A DNA stretch of 61,665 nucleotides. Origin: Temnopleurus reevesii (Eukaryota > Echinodermata > Echinoidea > Temnopleuroida > Temnopleuridae). The position numbers were made by a program, and so were the translations under genes. Under the pieces are notes generated by a model, which was not told where the DNA came from, did no database searches, and saw only the letters and a list, made by a program, of their open reading frames with translations. Of the stretch, positions 1-10,605 are shown one piece after another (position 1 is the stretch's first letter; the number at the start of each line of letters is the position of its first letter). The stretch covers positions 72,423-134,087 of the forward strand of contig BQKZ01000376.1 in the NCBI GenBank assembly GCA_036244855.1, written 5' to 3'.

Positions 1-332
1 ATAGATAAATGGGTGTATATATATTGTATGAATATTTTATATAAATACTTTAAATGTAACAAAAAAATTTATGTCAGGCCATTATTATGGTCTTGTCCGT
101 AGAGGACAATCAAACAATATTTATTGGCCTAAAATGGGGGATAGCGAACGTCCATATTCTGTCACCATCTATAGCTCATGGTATTGGACTGCATGTGTCC
201 ATCAGATTTCTACTTTTGACTCTGTTTGAAATTCTAACTTTTTGTACCTTTATTTGAAAATGATATCCTTTTCATTTCATTTACATAAGTTGTATCCTCT
301 ATGTTTTTTTTTAAATTTCTCATTTGTTGTAG

Positions 333-478
333 TTCAACGATGAGAATCGATTGATGACCTATCATCAGTCCCTTCAAGACATTATAGAGGATCAGCTTAG
401 TCTTGCCTCCATCCACTATCTCAGAAGTCACTACCAGGAAGCAATAGATATCTACAAACGCATACTTCTTGATAACAG
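333..478 (+). CDS. IFT56: IFT56 exon (first in window)
   Basis: Acceptor AG at 331-332, donor GT at 479. Reads [20 protein letters not shown] and on to KRILLDN. It enters in phase 0 and leaves with two bases (AG), completed to Arg by the next exon. Confidence 0.95.
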
Positions 479-3400
479 GTAAGTGACTGGATTAGAGTCT
501 AGATTTGTGTTGCCTTCATTCACGATCTTCGTCATTACCGAGAAACAATAGAGATCATTTGCAAAGAAAAAATGTTTAATCTCGCACAGTGCCAATTTGA
601 CCAAAGTTATTGTAATCAATCATTTATCTACTGTAATATGTAATGCTTCCATTTAAGCTGTATGGGTCAAAGGTTCATTTATTTGGGCAAACAGGCCTTT
701 TCATGTAAAAAGGGTCATATTTTTCGTGTTCTAATAGATGTTTGTACACTAGTCTTTTGGCATTCCCATTTTTTAGCAAATTCACAATAGGAAATTAAGC
801 CAGTGGGAAAATTTCAGCATATGCTGGATTTCACCTACTTCGGATCTTTACGAAGCGCTGTACATGTTTAAAACACTGATTTGCACTTTTTTGTTTGACA
901 GGGAGTACCTAGCGTTGAACGTTTATGTAGCGCTGTGTTACTACAAGCTTGATTACTATGATGTATCTCAGGAGGTGTTAGCAGTCTACCTCCAGAATTA
1001 CTCCGACAGTGCCATTGCTCTCAACCTCAAGGCATGCAATCATTTTAGGCTATATAATGGCAAGGCTGCAGAGGTGAGTGATTTTCTAAATAATATCATT
1101 ACGAAGAAAATACATTTTACAAAAAACATGATTTGAAGTAGGCGCACTTCATCAGAATTTACCTTTTATGGTTTCATTCCTTTCTATTGTAATACATCTC
1201 ATTAATCAGGTCCACTGCCATTAACTTACATTTTGAACATATCTATAGCACGATTGCTCCAATTCGTATATTAAACCTAACTTTATGTAGAGTCTTTAGC
1301 TGAAGATGAAGTGTGCCTACTTCAAAGCATGTTCTTATTAAAAAGTTATGTTTTCTTTGTTATAATGTTATTTATATTTATGTTATGTCGTTCTTGTTGA
1401 AGTGAGATATTTTTTCTTTTAACACGTTTTCAAATCAGAGATAGCTGTACCAGTTCAAGAAAGTATAAGGCAGTGGTTAAGTCCCCTAAATATTATGTGC
1501 TGACAAAAATGAGAAGGTAGTGAAAAGCCATGGAACCATTCAAAATGCAAAATGAGTTCTGGTTATATTTGACAAGGATAATTATGACTTTGCTTTAATT
1601 TTCTTTCATGTGAGTAAAACTGAAAAGTCAACTAGTGATAGTTGAGGTCTGGTCATTTTTGTAAGGTATTGATAGAGGACAATCAATTATAATCTCTTTT
1701 TTTTTTTGGGGGGGGGGGGTGTGGGGGCAGTAATACGGCTCTTATATATGTTGGTCATAAAGTAAGATGGTGTATGATGGCTGGAAATAAAGGAACATTA
1801 AATAGCATGGTCCAAAGGGTAGTGTCATAAGAAATTTATCCACACTGTGCTGCACTCAACCCAGGTGAAAAATGGGTACCTGGCAGGAATTTATTCCTTG
1901 GAATGCTTGAGCGCCTAACTGGCTTGCTCGGCAGTTATAGCAAGGGTAATAGTTGGTACCTACATGTAGTATCAAGCGCAGTAGAATAGATATTTTTATG
2001 CATATAGTGATTGCGTTCTATAAATGGACCTGATAATGGCCAGTCAGGAGAAATATTGTTGAATGGAAGGGACACATACTGAGAGTCAAACAGAGCACCA
2101 ATTTTAAACTTATTTGCAGCTGCTTGGTAATTTTTCGCAACTTTCTTACAATATCGCTGTCTCTTTATGTCAATTTTGTATACAATGTATAATTCGTTAT
2201 TTCAATAAAGTCCCTTTAACATGTACATCCCTCTGTTTTCATCTGAAAGGCCGAGCTAAAGAACCTCCAGGACCTAGCTTCACCCTCGTTCACATTCGCT
2301 CAAGATCTCATCAAACACAACCTGGTTGTCTTTAGGGCAGGAGAGGGAGCCCTACAGGTCCTTCCTCCGCTCATTGATGTCATTCCAGAGGCCCGTCTGA
2401 ACTTGGTCATCTACTATCTCAAGCAAGGTACGTTTGGTGTCAGTAAATATATTCCATAACCGTATTATCACTGCGGCTGTGACTTCTGAGCCAACCACTT
2501 GCATTTGGACATTTGAATAAATGTATTCCTCCTAGCTACCCATTTTCACCTAGGATGAGTGCAGAAAGTCGTAATGAGTATATTTTGAAGAAAATTTAGT
2601 ACTGTGGCTGAACACCGGATGAAAAAGAATGAGCCCTAACCGCTTCGCCACAGCACTTCTGGAACTGCTTTCAGTATCAATAAATATTGAGCTGATATTT
2701 TTTAAATCCAAAATGGTATTCATCCTTTAAAAACATTGTGGGGAAGGAGCAGATTTTAGTTGAGTACAGAACCTTTTTCATCTGTAACATTAAGAGCTGT
2801 AGTGTGGGAGAGATCTATGACTCTAATTACATATTCTGAGAGTTTTGTAGATTGTAAATATGGAGAAGGAACTTGAATATGATGGAATGCATATTCCTTA
2901 TATAGGAGAACCTAGGATTTTCTAATATATATACATTTGGAAACGTATTTGTGATTATTCTATAATGTTAATGATTTTTTCCCCCTCTCCATTACAGATG
3001 ATGTGAATGAGGCATATAATCTAATGACACCCAAAATGACACATCCTCAAAGATACTGTCAATGCAGTGTCTAGCAGTATTTAATCTACACTTTATAGTC
3101 ATTTGTGAAACATTTTTTTGATGCTCTGCAATGTTTTTCAATGAATTTTCATTACATATGATGTAAATGAGGCATATAATTTAATCAAGAATCTAGACCC
3201 CACAAAACCCCAAGAACACGTTGTCAAAGAAATTGTCAGTGCAGTGTCTAACATTATTTAATCTGCACTTTATAGTCATTGTGAAATATATTATTGTTGC
3301 TTGGAAATGTTGATGCATTGAATTTTCATTACAGATGATGTAAATGAGGCATATAATCTAATTGAGATTTTGGGCCCCACAGCACCCAAATTACACACCC

Positions 3401-6400
3401 TCAAGGAAATTGTTAATGCAGTATCTAGCTCTATTTAATTATTAATCTGCACTTTATATTCATTGTGAAACTTTTTTTTTTCTTGAATTTTCAATACAGA
3501 TAGTCATTTTGAAACATGTTTTTAATGCTTTGAAATGTTTTTCAATGAATTTCAATTACAGATGATGTGAATGAGGCATACAATCTAATCAAGAATTTAG
3601 ACCCCACCACACCACAGGAGTACATCCTGAAAGGAGTCGTCAATGCAGCTCTTGGCCAGGAACAGGGATCGGTAAGATACATAATTTTTTTATATTCATA
3701 GACTTGCAGAATATTTGACTTTACATTAGTAGAAGAAATAACCAGGTCTTGTTAACATTTCAAACAATTCAACAAAATACATGTGGTGGAGGGTTATCTT
3801 TCAAGAAATAGTCCTGAAAAGGACTGAGCTAACAGCTCTTTTTTTTTTTTTAAAGATAACCTTACATCACATGATGCAACCACAATATTTTTTAAATGTG
3901 TACAACACTATGCAAGATCAAGTTTTCTTCACGTAAAAAAATGTTCACAATATGACATTTGTATCTCCGAGGTCAGCGAGGGCAACTTCTTATCGCACCT
4001 GCCAACATTAGGCATGAGATTAGTTTTGAAATGTTATTTATAGGTATAATTTAGTGGAGTTTTGAAGGAGATACAGATGAGGATCTTGAAGATACAGTGT
4101 ATTGTATACAATTCTCTAAATGCCACCCATCTTGAATAGTCCAGAAATAAAATGTGATCGTCCTCGTTGATTTTTTTTTATCTGAATATTTTATCGTATT
4201 CTACTGTCCACTTAATTCCCTGTTGAATTGAATTTTCTGTAGAAGTGTATTATGTCTTAATATCGGACTATGGGTTTGTTGCTACAAAGTTGCGACCAAT
4301 ATCGAGTTGCAATTAATCAACACGCACCAATCAAATCATTGCTCCATGTGCGTCGGTTAAAAGGGAAGACCATGCGTAAGGTATAACGCATGCTGCAATT
4401 TGCAATTGATTTGCTAATGATTACAACTTTCTGTGTTTCATTGACAGAGAGAGCATTTGAAGATAGCTCAGCAGTACTTTCAGCTCGTCGGAGGGTCAGC
4501 AAGTGAATGTGGTAAGTGAGGCAAACAGTTGTTGTAGAAAACTTTCTTGTTCAACAATGGTTTTTAAAGTTTTAAGATCTAATCAAGTGTAGACTCAAAA
4601 CATCTGAAAAGCGCTTCTCAGTAACTGCTCCAAAACTCTGGAGCAGTATTCCTCTTACAATACGAGCAATTTAAGACTTACCTTTTCCCACAGTAATCAA
4701 ATTGTTTTGATTTTTTGTGTTCTGTTAAATTGTAAAGCGCTATGGTACTCTCTGTTTTTAGCGCTATAGAAATAATCTATTATTATTATTATTATTATCA
4801 AACCAGTTGTAATTAATGTTAGGATAGAATTATGTATTAAAGTTTTTTTTTATATGAGTAGTTCTTTGAATGGACGCAGTTTGCAAATTCGTCAATTGAT
4901 TAGAAACTTACCTGTTTGCAAGCATTCATGATTATTACTTTTTTCTTTTCATAAACCTAGATTATGTACCTCAAATATGTCAGTGTAAGAGAGGGTCTCT
5001 TGAACACTTTTGATTTACCAAGGTAGCTTTGAGTAGCAAGCTCTTGTCCCTGTACAATAGCTTTCATTTGCAACTGGGCTTAGCAGCACTGAAGGATGAT
5101 TTGCATTAGCCAGTCGTTATGATAGACTGTTGATGAGAATTATGAAGTAAATAAGACGTTTAATGTTTCATTGGTCAGATACGATACCAGGAAGACAGTG
5201 TATGGCATCATGTTTCTTCATCCTCAAGCAGTTTGATGACGTTCTCATCTATCTCAATTCAATCAAGGTGAGACACCAAGTATCTTCCTCTAAGAGTATC
5301 TGCAGTTTGTTAAAAATGTGATGTTCTTAATGTTACTTTTAATAGTGAAATTATCATTGTCGATGTTCGGACATTTGTACCGGCAACAATTGCTCCGGTT
5401 CTTATTATTTGCTTCATGTAGGATTAGAGTCGGGGCTGGGAGGGATTTCGACATGAGGATTACGCTTAGGATTAGGACTGTGTTTGAAGTTTAAATTACA
5501 GTATAGATTATCCATGGGGTAATTGAAGTTTGAAATATCCTGGAATCATCATTGTCAGAAACGTACATACCAACCTTCTAGAATGCGTAGGTTAAAAATT
5601 ACTATGTGAATAAACACCTACACTATAAGTCAGTATATATGAATTTCATCCACATAGTACTGTACATGCTAAAATTTTCAAAATGGTTTTATTTCCCGTG
5701 AATTCACCAAAATTTTCACTCATTACAATGCAAATAAGCATTTGTACAAAGATCTTTTGAAACAGGAAATCTACAACCCCTGTATTTCCACAAAGGGGAA
5801 ATTGCTAAAAATGAATATATTTGATTACAGATTCATAGCGCAGCCCCCAGCTAAGCTGATCCTTGCAGTCATGTAGCAAGTGCCATTGTTTGTTCATTAA
5901 TTTTACCACGGAGAAAGACTGAAAATCATTATGTTGTGTTTGATTGATGTTTTTGTATGACAGAGCTACTTCTACAATGATGATAATTTCAACTTCAACT
6001 ACGCCCAAGCCAAGGCCATGGCAGGCAACTACAAGGAAGCAGAAGAGGTAGGCATTTATATCCTAAATGAGCATTAATGCTTTTAATCATATTTATGACT
6101 AGTTACTGCTCTCTTTCTAAGGGGGTCTTGTTAAAAATATACTGCAAATCAACTGCAACTTTGCAAATCGTAACGCGCATTTTCATTCATGCACAGTATG
6201 CGCACGTAACAAGATGGGCATGGAACAATGATTTTGATTGGCACGTTCCGATCAACTGCAACATGCGCGATCAATTGCAACTTTTGAACAACACCCCCTA
6301 AGATTGTAATAATTTCAGAAGTGGATCAAGGATGGGTTGAAATAGCTCCCACCCCCCGACGAATCAGAATGTTTTAACCGCCTTCTCTTTTCAATGCTAA

Positions 6401-9200
6401 AACAAGATCCGCCCATAAATTTGGCGTCATTGATCCCAATGAACTGTATAATTACATTTATGTGAAATTTATAGAATTGTAATGGTAATCCTGTTCATTT
6501 TACAATTTCATGGAAATCCTGAATGCTTTTTTTTATCAATCTGTACTATTAGGTTGAATTTTTATTAATTGATTGCTTCTACCAAGAGGTGAAATCATAA
6601 GAATACAATCGTGTGTGATTATCTTTCCAGCTTGAAACAACATCTAACAGTGCAAAATGAAAGGCATGGTGATTAAAAAGATGTCAGATCTTCATACATA
6701 TATTATTTCTCTTCTTTTTTAGATCTTCATGTTGATCCAGAATGATAAGTACAAGCAGGACTATGTCTATCTCAGCTGGCTGGCAAAGTGCTGTAAGTGT
6801 TCTTCAAAAGTAGTTCCATGTGTGGGGAGATATTTCTGTCCTAATTGTCTAAAAAATTTCCTTCGTTTTATTCCGCAATGAGATTTCAAAATATAGTGAA
6901 TTGTTTCTTGGTGTAACGTACTATTAGATACTATTGGTGACACGAGGAGAGGCTTTGCCTTTTTCTGCAGAAAATAATACTCAATTTCTCACTAGATTTT
7001 TATGCAATACATACATTACATTGAGGTACCCCTTATTTCTTTATCTGTTAGGAATAACTTTAAAAATTCAAACTTTTTTGTAGAGTATAAAGCATCATTA
7101 CATCTTTTTTTTCATGGAACTGATCAATATTTTTAAGCCTATTTAGGAGAAACTTTTTTGCATTTGGCCCACTGAAAAAGCTATTTCGACCTAGTGAATT
7201 AAGACCAAAAATATGTTGAACCATAAGATTGAACCATGAGATTGTTTTATTTGATCTTTATTGATTCCAGATATCATGAACCGTAAAGCTCGTCTGGCCT
7301 GGGAGCTATACCTCAAGATGGAGACGTCTGGGGATTCCTTNGCTCGTCTGGCCTGGGAGCTATACCTCAAGATGGAGACGTCTGGGGATTCCTTCAGCCT
7401 TCTACAGCTGGTAGCTAATGACTGCTACAAGGTAATCAAAATGATTTAATATTTTATCTTTTTGTTGTCCGTAAGGTTTTGAACCTTGACCATGTTACTA
7501 CATTTATGCATAATTTTATTAAAATGAAAACATTGTAGTTCATTGATAGATTTGTACTAATGATGAAGCTTTGTAACAATTTACAAGAATTGACATCTAT
7601 TAAATTGTGTTCACAAGTTACAGTTTACCTTAACTTCATAGTTTGAAACATTAAAATGTGTCATTACTTTTGCCCGTTATTATTTAATTTGAGAGTCTTA
7701 CAAAGGGACTATGACAAACTCAGACAACCGTCCATTAACATTTTTGTGTTTCTGTGTTTGTTCCTTATTTGATGGAGTTGTTCATTTCCTTCAAGCATTT
7801 TGACATCCAATTATTTTTCGTTCTTTGGTTTAGTTCAAAACTTTGATGACTGAAAAAATAAGTTTCCTAATAGAATAGTCAGTTCTACTGTACCTACCTT
7901 GCAGTCTGTAATGTCCAGGATTGTGTTTCATAAAGCTATACATGGATCTTTGCATGATTCTATGATTGACTGGTGACCCTTTGCTCGGTGCGATTTAGTG
8001 CCAGGGGTTATCATTGAGTGGGAGAAATGGTCACCATTCGTGTGTAGAGTAAATTTACGCACAGCTTTAAGAAACACAACCCAGGTATGTGTTGTGGTTG
8101 TTTGTAAATGGGCCAGTTCATGCATTCAAAGCCTTTCAAATCAATTTTTATGTGTATTTTGCTATTAATCTGTGGATGGGCTAGTTCATGCATTCAAATT
8201 GCATTCAATGTCCAATGTGTATGTTGTCATTGTTTTGTAGATGGGTCAGTTTTTCTATGCTTTCAAAGTCTTTGATGACCACCTGCTCTTTTGTGTTTGT
8301 TGTGTAGATGGGCTAGTTCATGTATTCATAACCATTCAAATCAATTTTGATGTGTATTTTGTTATTGTTTTGTAGATGGGTCAGTTCTACTATGCCTTTA
8401 AAGCCTTTGACGTCCTGGAGAGGTTAGATCCAAACCCCGAGTACTGGGAGGGGAAGAGAGGAGCTTGTGTAGGGGTCTTTCAACAGATTATTGCTGGACA
8501 TGAACCAAGGTAAAGACAATACCGGACTTTGAATACTAGAACGCCTCATCCATTCATTACTATTACCATCACCTGCCCTGCGACCATCATGTCTCGAGCA
8601 GGACAACCACTGACGTCACTGTCATCGTCATCATCAGGATATTATCGACATCAGCATTAACACCACCATGATCACAATCACTGCCATTACCACCATCATG
8701 TACACCATCACTGGTACCATTTGCTTTACCACAACTACCACCATGCTCATCAACATTCATCATCACTGTCATAATTTGCTTTATTGCCATCATTATCATC
8801 ATCACTTTCATCATTATCACCATAATCATCATCACCACCACCATCACCATCCCATCATCATCAACATCGCTACAATTCTCATTACAACCTTCACTATTCC
8901 CATATTCACTGGCATTACCATCACCATCACTACCACCACTAAAACTACAATGTTTCATTACCATCAATGCCAAGATCATCATCCTCATTATCATCTTGAA
9001 TTGAATTGAATTTATTGGTTTCTATATCACATTACATATCATTCATATGAAAATATCATCAGACAAACTAATAATACAATGTAATAATAGTAATATCATA
9101 CATGAGTATAAAACACAAATTAAACTAAATGAGATATAGAAGGGCTACGGCGTAAGCATTAGAGCTTGATATGCTTGCAGCCCTGAGGTATACATNATCG

Positions 9201-9273
<73 letters not shown>

Positions 9274-9844
9274 CAACCTGAACTGTCATCATCATCATCA
9301 TCATCACTGTCATCACCACCACTACCACTACAACTACATTGACAATGTATCTTCACCATCACAACCAATGCCATGTTCATCATCTTCATTGTTTATCATT
9401 GTCATTGTTATTTGCATCATTAGTGTTTTATGCCTCAGCATTACTCATCATTGTCATCACCAATCATCAGATTTAGATAAAGAAGTACCTGGATAAAAGC
9501 AGTGTGTGCAGATTATTGTCATTTACAAATTTGAAATTACCTTAATATGAGAAAACTTTAAAGTTCTTTCCTTTCCCCTGTTAATGAGTAAACCTGTAAA
9601 ATGCTTGCTTCATAAATTCATGACAAATATCATGCCAGCATGCTTGTCAACTTTGTGTTACAATTAATCCAGTGGACCCAGTAACTCATCAAGTTTTCTT
9701 CTTTACCTTTCTCTTTTTGCCTTTAGGGAGACGTTACGAGATATCCTCCAGATCTTAAGGAACACCGGAAACCCTCAAGTGGAGTACATCATCAGAGTGA
9801 TGAAGAAATGGGCCAAGGATAACAGAGTACCCATCGGAAACTAA
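333..9844 (+). CDS. IFT56: IFT56 (TTC26), intraflagellar transport TPR protein, 3' eleven coding exons
   Basis: Subunit of the IFT-B complex that moves cargo along the ciliary axoneme; known as TTC26, DYF-13 or hop in other animals. Eleven exons (333-478, 902-1073, 2250-2427, 3562-3671, 4448-4511, 5179-5267, 5964-6047, 6723-6792, 7271-7431, 8376-8509, 9727-9844) have GT/AG borders and matching phases. They join to 423 residues plus TAA, covering about the C-terminal three quarters of the family's usual ~555 residues; the N-terminal exons lie before the window. Recognisable stretches are [70 protein letters not shown] [20 protein letters not shown], and the conserved end [16 protein letters not shown]. 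The sequence is helical, TPR-type, with no signal peptide or membrane segment. One exon holds an assembly duplication (7288-7394), and two exons are preceded by decayed tandem copies of themselves. The gene is convergent with the TMC gene. Identification is by near-identity to the vertebrate protein as I know it. Confidence 0.97.
902..1073 (+). CDS. IFT56: IFT56 exon
   Basis: Acceptor AG at 900-901, donor GTGAGT at 1074. Encodes [20 protein letters not shown] through [12 protein letters not shown], a TPR helix pair. Leaves in phase 0. Confidence 0.96.
1163..1396 (+). repeat. Dispersed repeat, ~230 bp, IFT56 intron
   Basis: Shares an ordered set of blocks with 19013-19225 and 30072-30283, including 'cattcctttc.attgtaatac' near the start and 'cttattaaaaagttatgttt' near the end. 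The copies are clearly diverged, so this is an old interspersed repeat. Its class cannot be told from sequence alone. Confidence 0.6.
1840..2040 (+). mobile_element. SINE-like element copy 1
   Basis: A second copy lies at 10462-10605. Both contain 'gcctaactggcttgct.ggcagttatag', 'atcaagcgcagtaga' and end in 'atatagtgattgcg..ctataaatggacct' before an ATT-rich tail. A short family with a fixed 3' end and A/T tail suggests a SINE or the 3' end of a LINE. No coding sequence. Confidence 0.55.
2250..2427 (+). CDS. IFT56: IFT56 exon
   Basis: Acceptor AG at 2248-2249, donor GTACGT at 2428. Reads [20 protein letters not shown], then [19 protein letters not shown] and [10 protein letters not shown]. 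Ends with one base (G) of an Asp codon. Confidence 0.95.
2998..3437 (+). pseudogene. Three decayed tandem copies of the following IFT56 exon
   Basis: Copies start at 2998, 3158 and 3335; the working exon is at 3562. Each begins with GATGATGT(G/A)AATGAGGCATA after an ACAG (3158 has ACAT, so its acceptor is lost). They follow the exon to its middle, then run into in-frame stops (TAG or TAA) with the donor region replaced by 'atttaatctgcactttatag'. Flanking intron sequence is duplicated too. Starts are spaced 160, 177 and 227 bp. Confidence 0.9.
3562..3671 (+). CDS. IFT56: IFT56 exon preceded by decayed copies
   Basis: Acceptor ACAG ending at 3561, donor GTAAGA at 3672. Encodes [20 protein letters not shown] and [16 protein letters not shown]. 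It is the only one of four tandem copies with both splice sites and an open frame; the other three lie at 2998, 3158 and 3335. Confidence 0.96.
4264..4430 (+). mobile_element. Degraded TIR element (PIF/Harbinger-like MITE family)
   Basis: Begins with a diverged form of the family end ('gggtttgttgctacaaagttgc') and has the shared central block with 'attgctccatgtgcgtcggttaaaa'. The right end is poorly preserved and runs up to the next IFT56 exon. Confidence 0.4.
4448..4511 (+). CDS. IFT56: IFT56 exon
   Basis: Acceptor CAG ends at 4447, donor GTAAGTG at 4512. Encodes [20 protein letters not shown] plus Cys and one base of Asp. Confidence 0.95.
4600..4800 (+). mobile_element. LINE-like 3' tail ending in (ATT)n
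   Basis: Contains 'gtaaagcgctatggtac' and 'tagcgctatagaaat' followed by (ATT)n at ~4778-4797. AGCGCT motifs followed by ATT repeats are typical 3' ends of short-truncated non-LTR elements. A related tail in reverse lies at 38078-38148. Confidence 0.45.
5179..5267 (+). CDS. IFT56: IFT56 exon
   Basis: Acceptor CAG ends at 5178, donor GTGAGA at 5268. Encodes [20 protein letters not shown] and [10 protein letters not shown]. Confidence 0.95.
5964..6047 (+). CDS. IFT56: IFT56 exon
   Basis: Acceptor CAG ends at 5963, donor GTAGGC at 6048. Encodes [20 protein letters not shown] and GNYKEAEE; 84 nt, phase 0 on both sides. Confidence 0.95.
6121..6299 (+). mobile_element. MITE, PIF/Harbinger-like, well preserved copy
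   Basis: Outer ends GGGGGT and ACCCCC are inverted, and the element is flanked on both sides by TAA (a TWA-type 3-bp target duplication). Subterminal inverted blocks are 'actgcaaatcaactgcaac' and 'gatcaattgcaacttttgaa'. About 180 bp, no ORF. Relatives lie at 14982, 20212, 26039, 31270, 46930, 51430 and 52493. Confidence 0.7.
6723..6792 (+). CDS. IFT56: IFT56 exon
   Basis: Acceptor TTTTAG ends at 6722, donor GTAAGT at 6793. Encodes [20 protein letters not shown] then AKC and one base of Tyr. Confidence 0.95.
7271..7431 (+). CDS. IFT56: IFT56 exon with an internal assembly duplication
   Basis: Acceptor CCAG ends at 7270, donor GTAATC at 7432. The true product is [20 protein letters not shown] then [17 protein letters not shown] 53-bp stretch appears twice (7288-7340 and 7342-7394) around an n at 7341. 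Removing 54 bases restores a 107-nt exon in the right phase, so the exon is longer here than in the animal. Confidence 0.92.
7288..7394. other. 53-bp duplicated contig ends around a one-base gap
   Basis: The sequences 7288-7340 and 7342-7394 are identical and separated by n at 7341. This is two overlapping contig ends that were not merged, not a biological repeat. It puts an extra 54 bases in an IFT56 exon. Confidence 0.92.
8108..8375 (+). pseudogene. Four ~67-bp shadow copies of the start of the next IFT56 exon
   Basis: Copies start at 8108, 8176, 8241 and 8308; the real exon is at 8376 (spacings 68, 65, 67, 68). Each unit holds an exon-like start (ATGGG.CAGTT...) and the intron end with its pyrimidine tract. 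The 8241 and 8308 copies keep a TGTAG acceptor. Use of the 8241 acceptor would read in frame into TAG at 8373-8375, so these copies are not usable exons. Confidence 0.88.
8376..8509 (+). CDS. IFT56: IFT56 exon preceded by four decayed copies of its start
   Basis: Acceptor TGTAG ends at 8375, donor GTAAAG at 8510. Encodes [20 protein letters not shown], then [19 protein letters not shown] and AGHEP plus two bases of Arg. The first ~35 nt and the preceding intron end recur four times upstream at ~67-bp spacing. Confidence 0.96.
8590..9460. repeat. CAT/ATC-rich microsatellite region in the last IFT56 intron
   Basis: About 870 bp dominated by imperfect ATC/CAT/ACC triplets, with a clean (ATC)n block at about 9200-9310 and an n at 9196 where the assembly broke. 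The His-rich or Asp-rich open frames here come from the repeat and are not genes. Confidence 0.9.
9000..9195 (-). mobile_element. Possible retroposon 3' end with ATTCA-type tail
   Basis: Read on the - strand, unique sequence beginning near 'cagggctgcaagcatatcaa' runs into AATAAATTCAATTCAATTC at the 9000 end. An oligomeric ATTCA tail is typical of some invertebrate SINE/LINE ends. It interrupts the triplet-rich region. Confidence 0.35.
9727..9844 (+). CDS. IFT56: IFT56 last coding exon
   Basis: Acceptor CTTTAG ends at 9726. Encodes [20 protein letters not shown], then [18 protein letters not shown] and TAA at 9842-9844. The family's conserved C-terminus is intact. Confidence 0.96.
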
Positions 9845-10186
9845 TAACCCATTACCTACTGCGTGCCCATTTTCTTAGTAATATGGATTCTCCTCCATAT
9901 TCTTCCTCATATGTATCTGGGGATGCATGGAATGGGTTAGAAATGGAAGAACAGGCCAAAGATTACAGAGATTCTATCAGTAATTAGGCACCCTCAACCA
10001 ATCAAAAAGTTCATGGGGAACAAGAAATTTGATCTAGTGGAATGTTCCAAGAAAATATTGATTGATTGCAAGCTGTGAGCTGCAATAGGTTGTCATGGTC
10101 CGATCAAAATGGCTTTTTCAGTCACTACTTAGAAGGTGAGACAATGAGCCATTATACATTGTATGTTTCATTCTCCAACTTAGAGC

Positions 10187-10360
10187 ATGTGCGCACCAAA
10201 CACGGCATGGCATCACAGCAAGGTTTTCACGCGATTTCTCCTGTGTGATTGGCCAATTGTTAATCATCCCTTGCGTGGAGGCGCACGCTGGCCAATAACA
10301 ACCAAGATATCGTGTAAAAACCGTGCCGTGATGCCGTGCCGTGTTTGATGTGACCGGGCC
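10187..10360 (+). mobile_element. TIR element (MITE), ~170 bp
   Basis: Inverted arms: left 'aacacggcatggcatcacag', right 'cgtgccgtgatgccgtgccg' followed by 'tgtttgatgtgaccgggcc'. Arms are about 38 bp and a central part with CCAAT/ATTGG boxes is non-coding. Confidence 0.6.
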
Positions 10361-10461
10361 TTTACTCTACCAATAATTACACTACCCATAAATGTTAGGA
10401 ACCACCAAAAAATATGTAGACTTTTATATGAGGCTGTATATTTCTGGAAAGACCATTAGTG

Positions 10462-10605
10462 CAACTGTCTTGCATTGGAATGCTCGAGTGCCTAACTGGC
10501 TTGCTGGGCAGTTATAGCCAGGGTAATAATATGGTACCTAGTATCAAGCGCAGTAGAGTATATGCATATAGTGATTGCGCTATATAAATGGACCTATTAT
10601 TCCTA
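10462..10605 (+). mobile_element. SINE-like element copy 2
   Basis: Matches 1840-2040 over its 3' part ('gcctaactggcttgctgggc', 'agtgattgcgctatataaat') and ends in an ATT-rich tail near 10600. Confidence 0.55.

Noticed and set aside
8587..9009. Long Asp/Met-rich and His-rich open frames on both strands
   Set aside because: They are translations of imperfect ATC/CAT repeats; no conserved residues, and they lie in an IFT56 intron.
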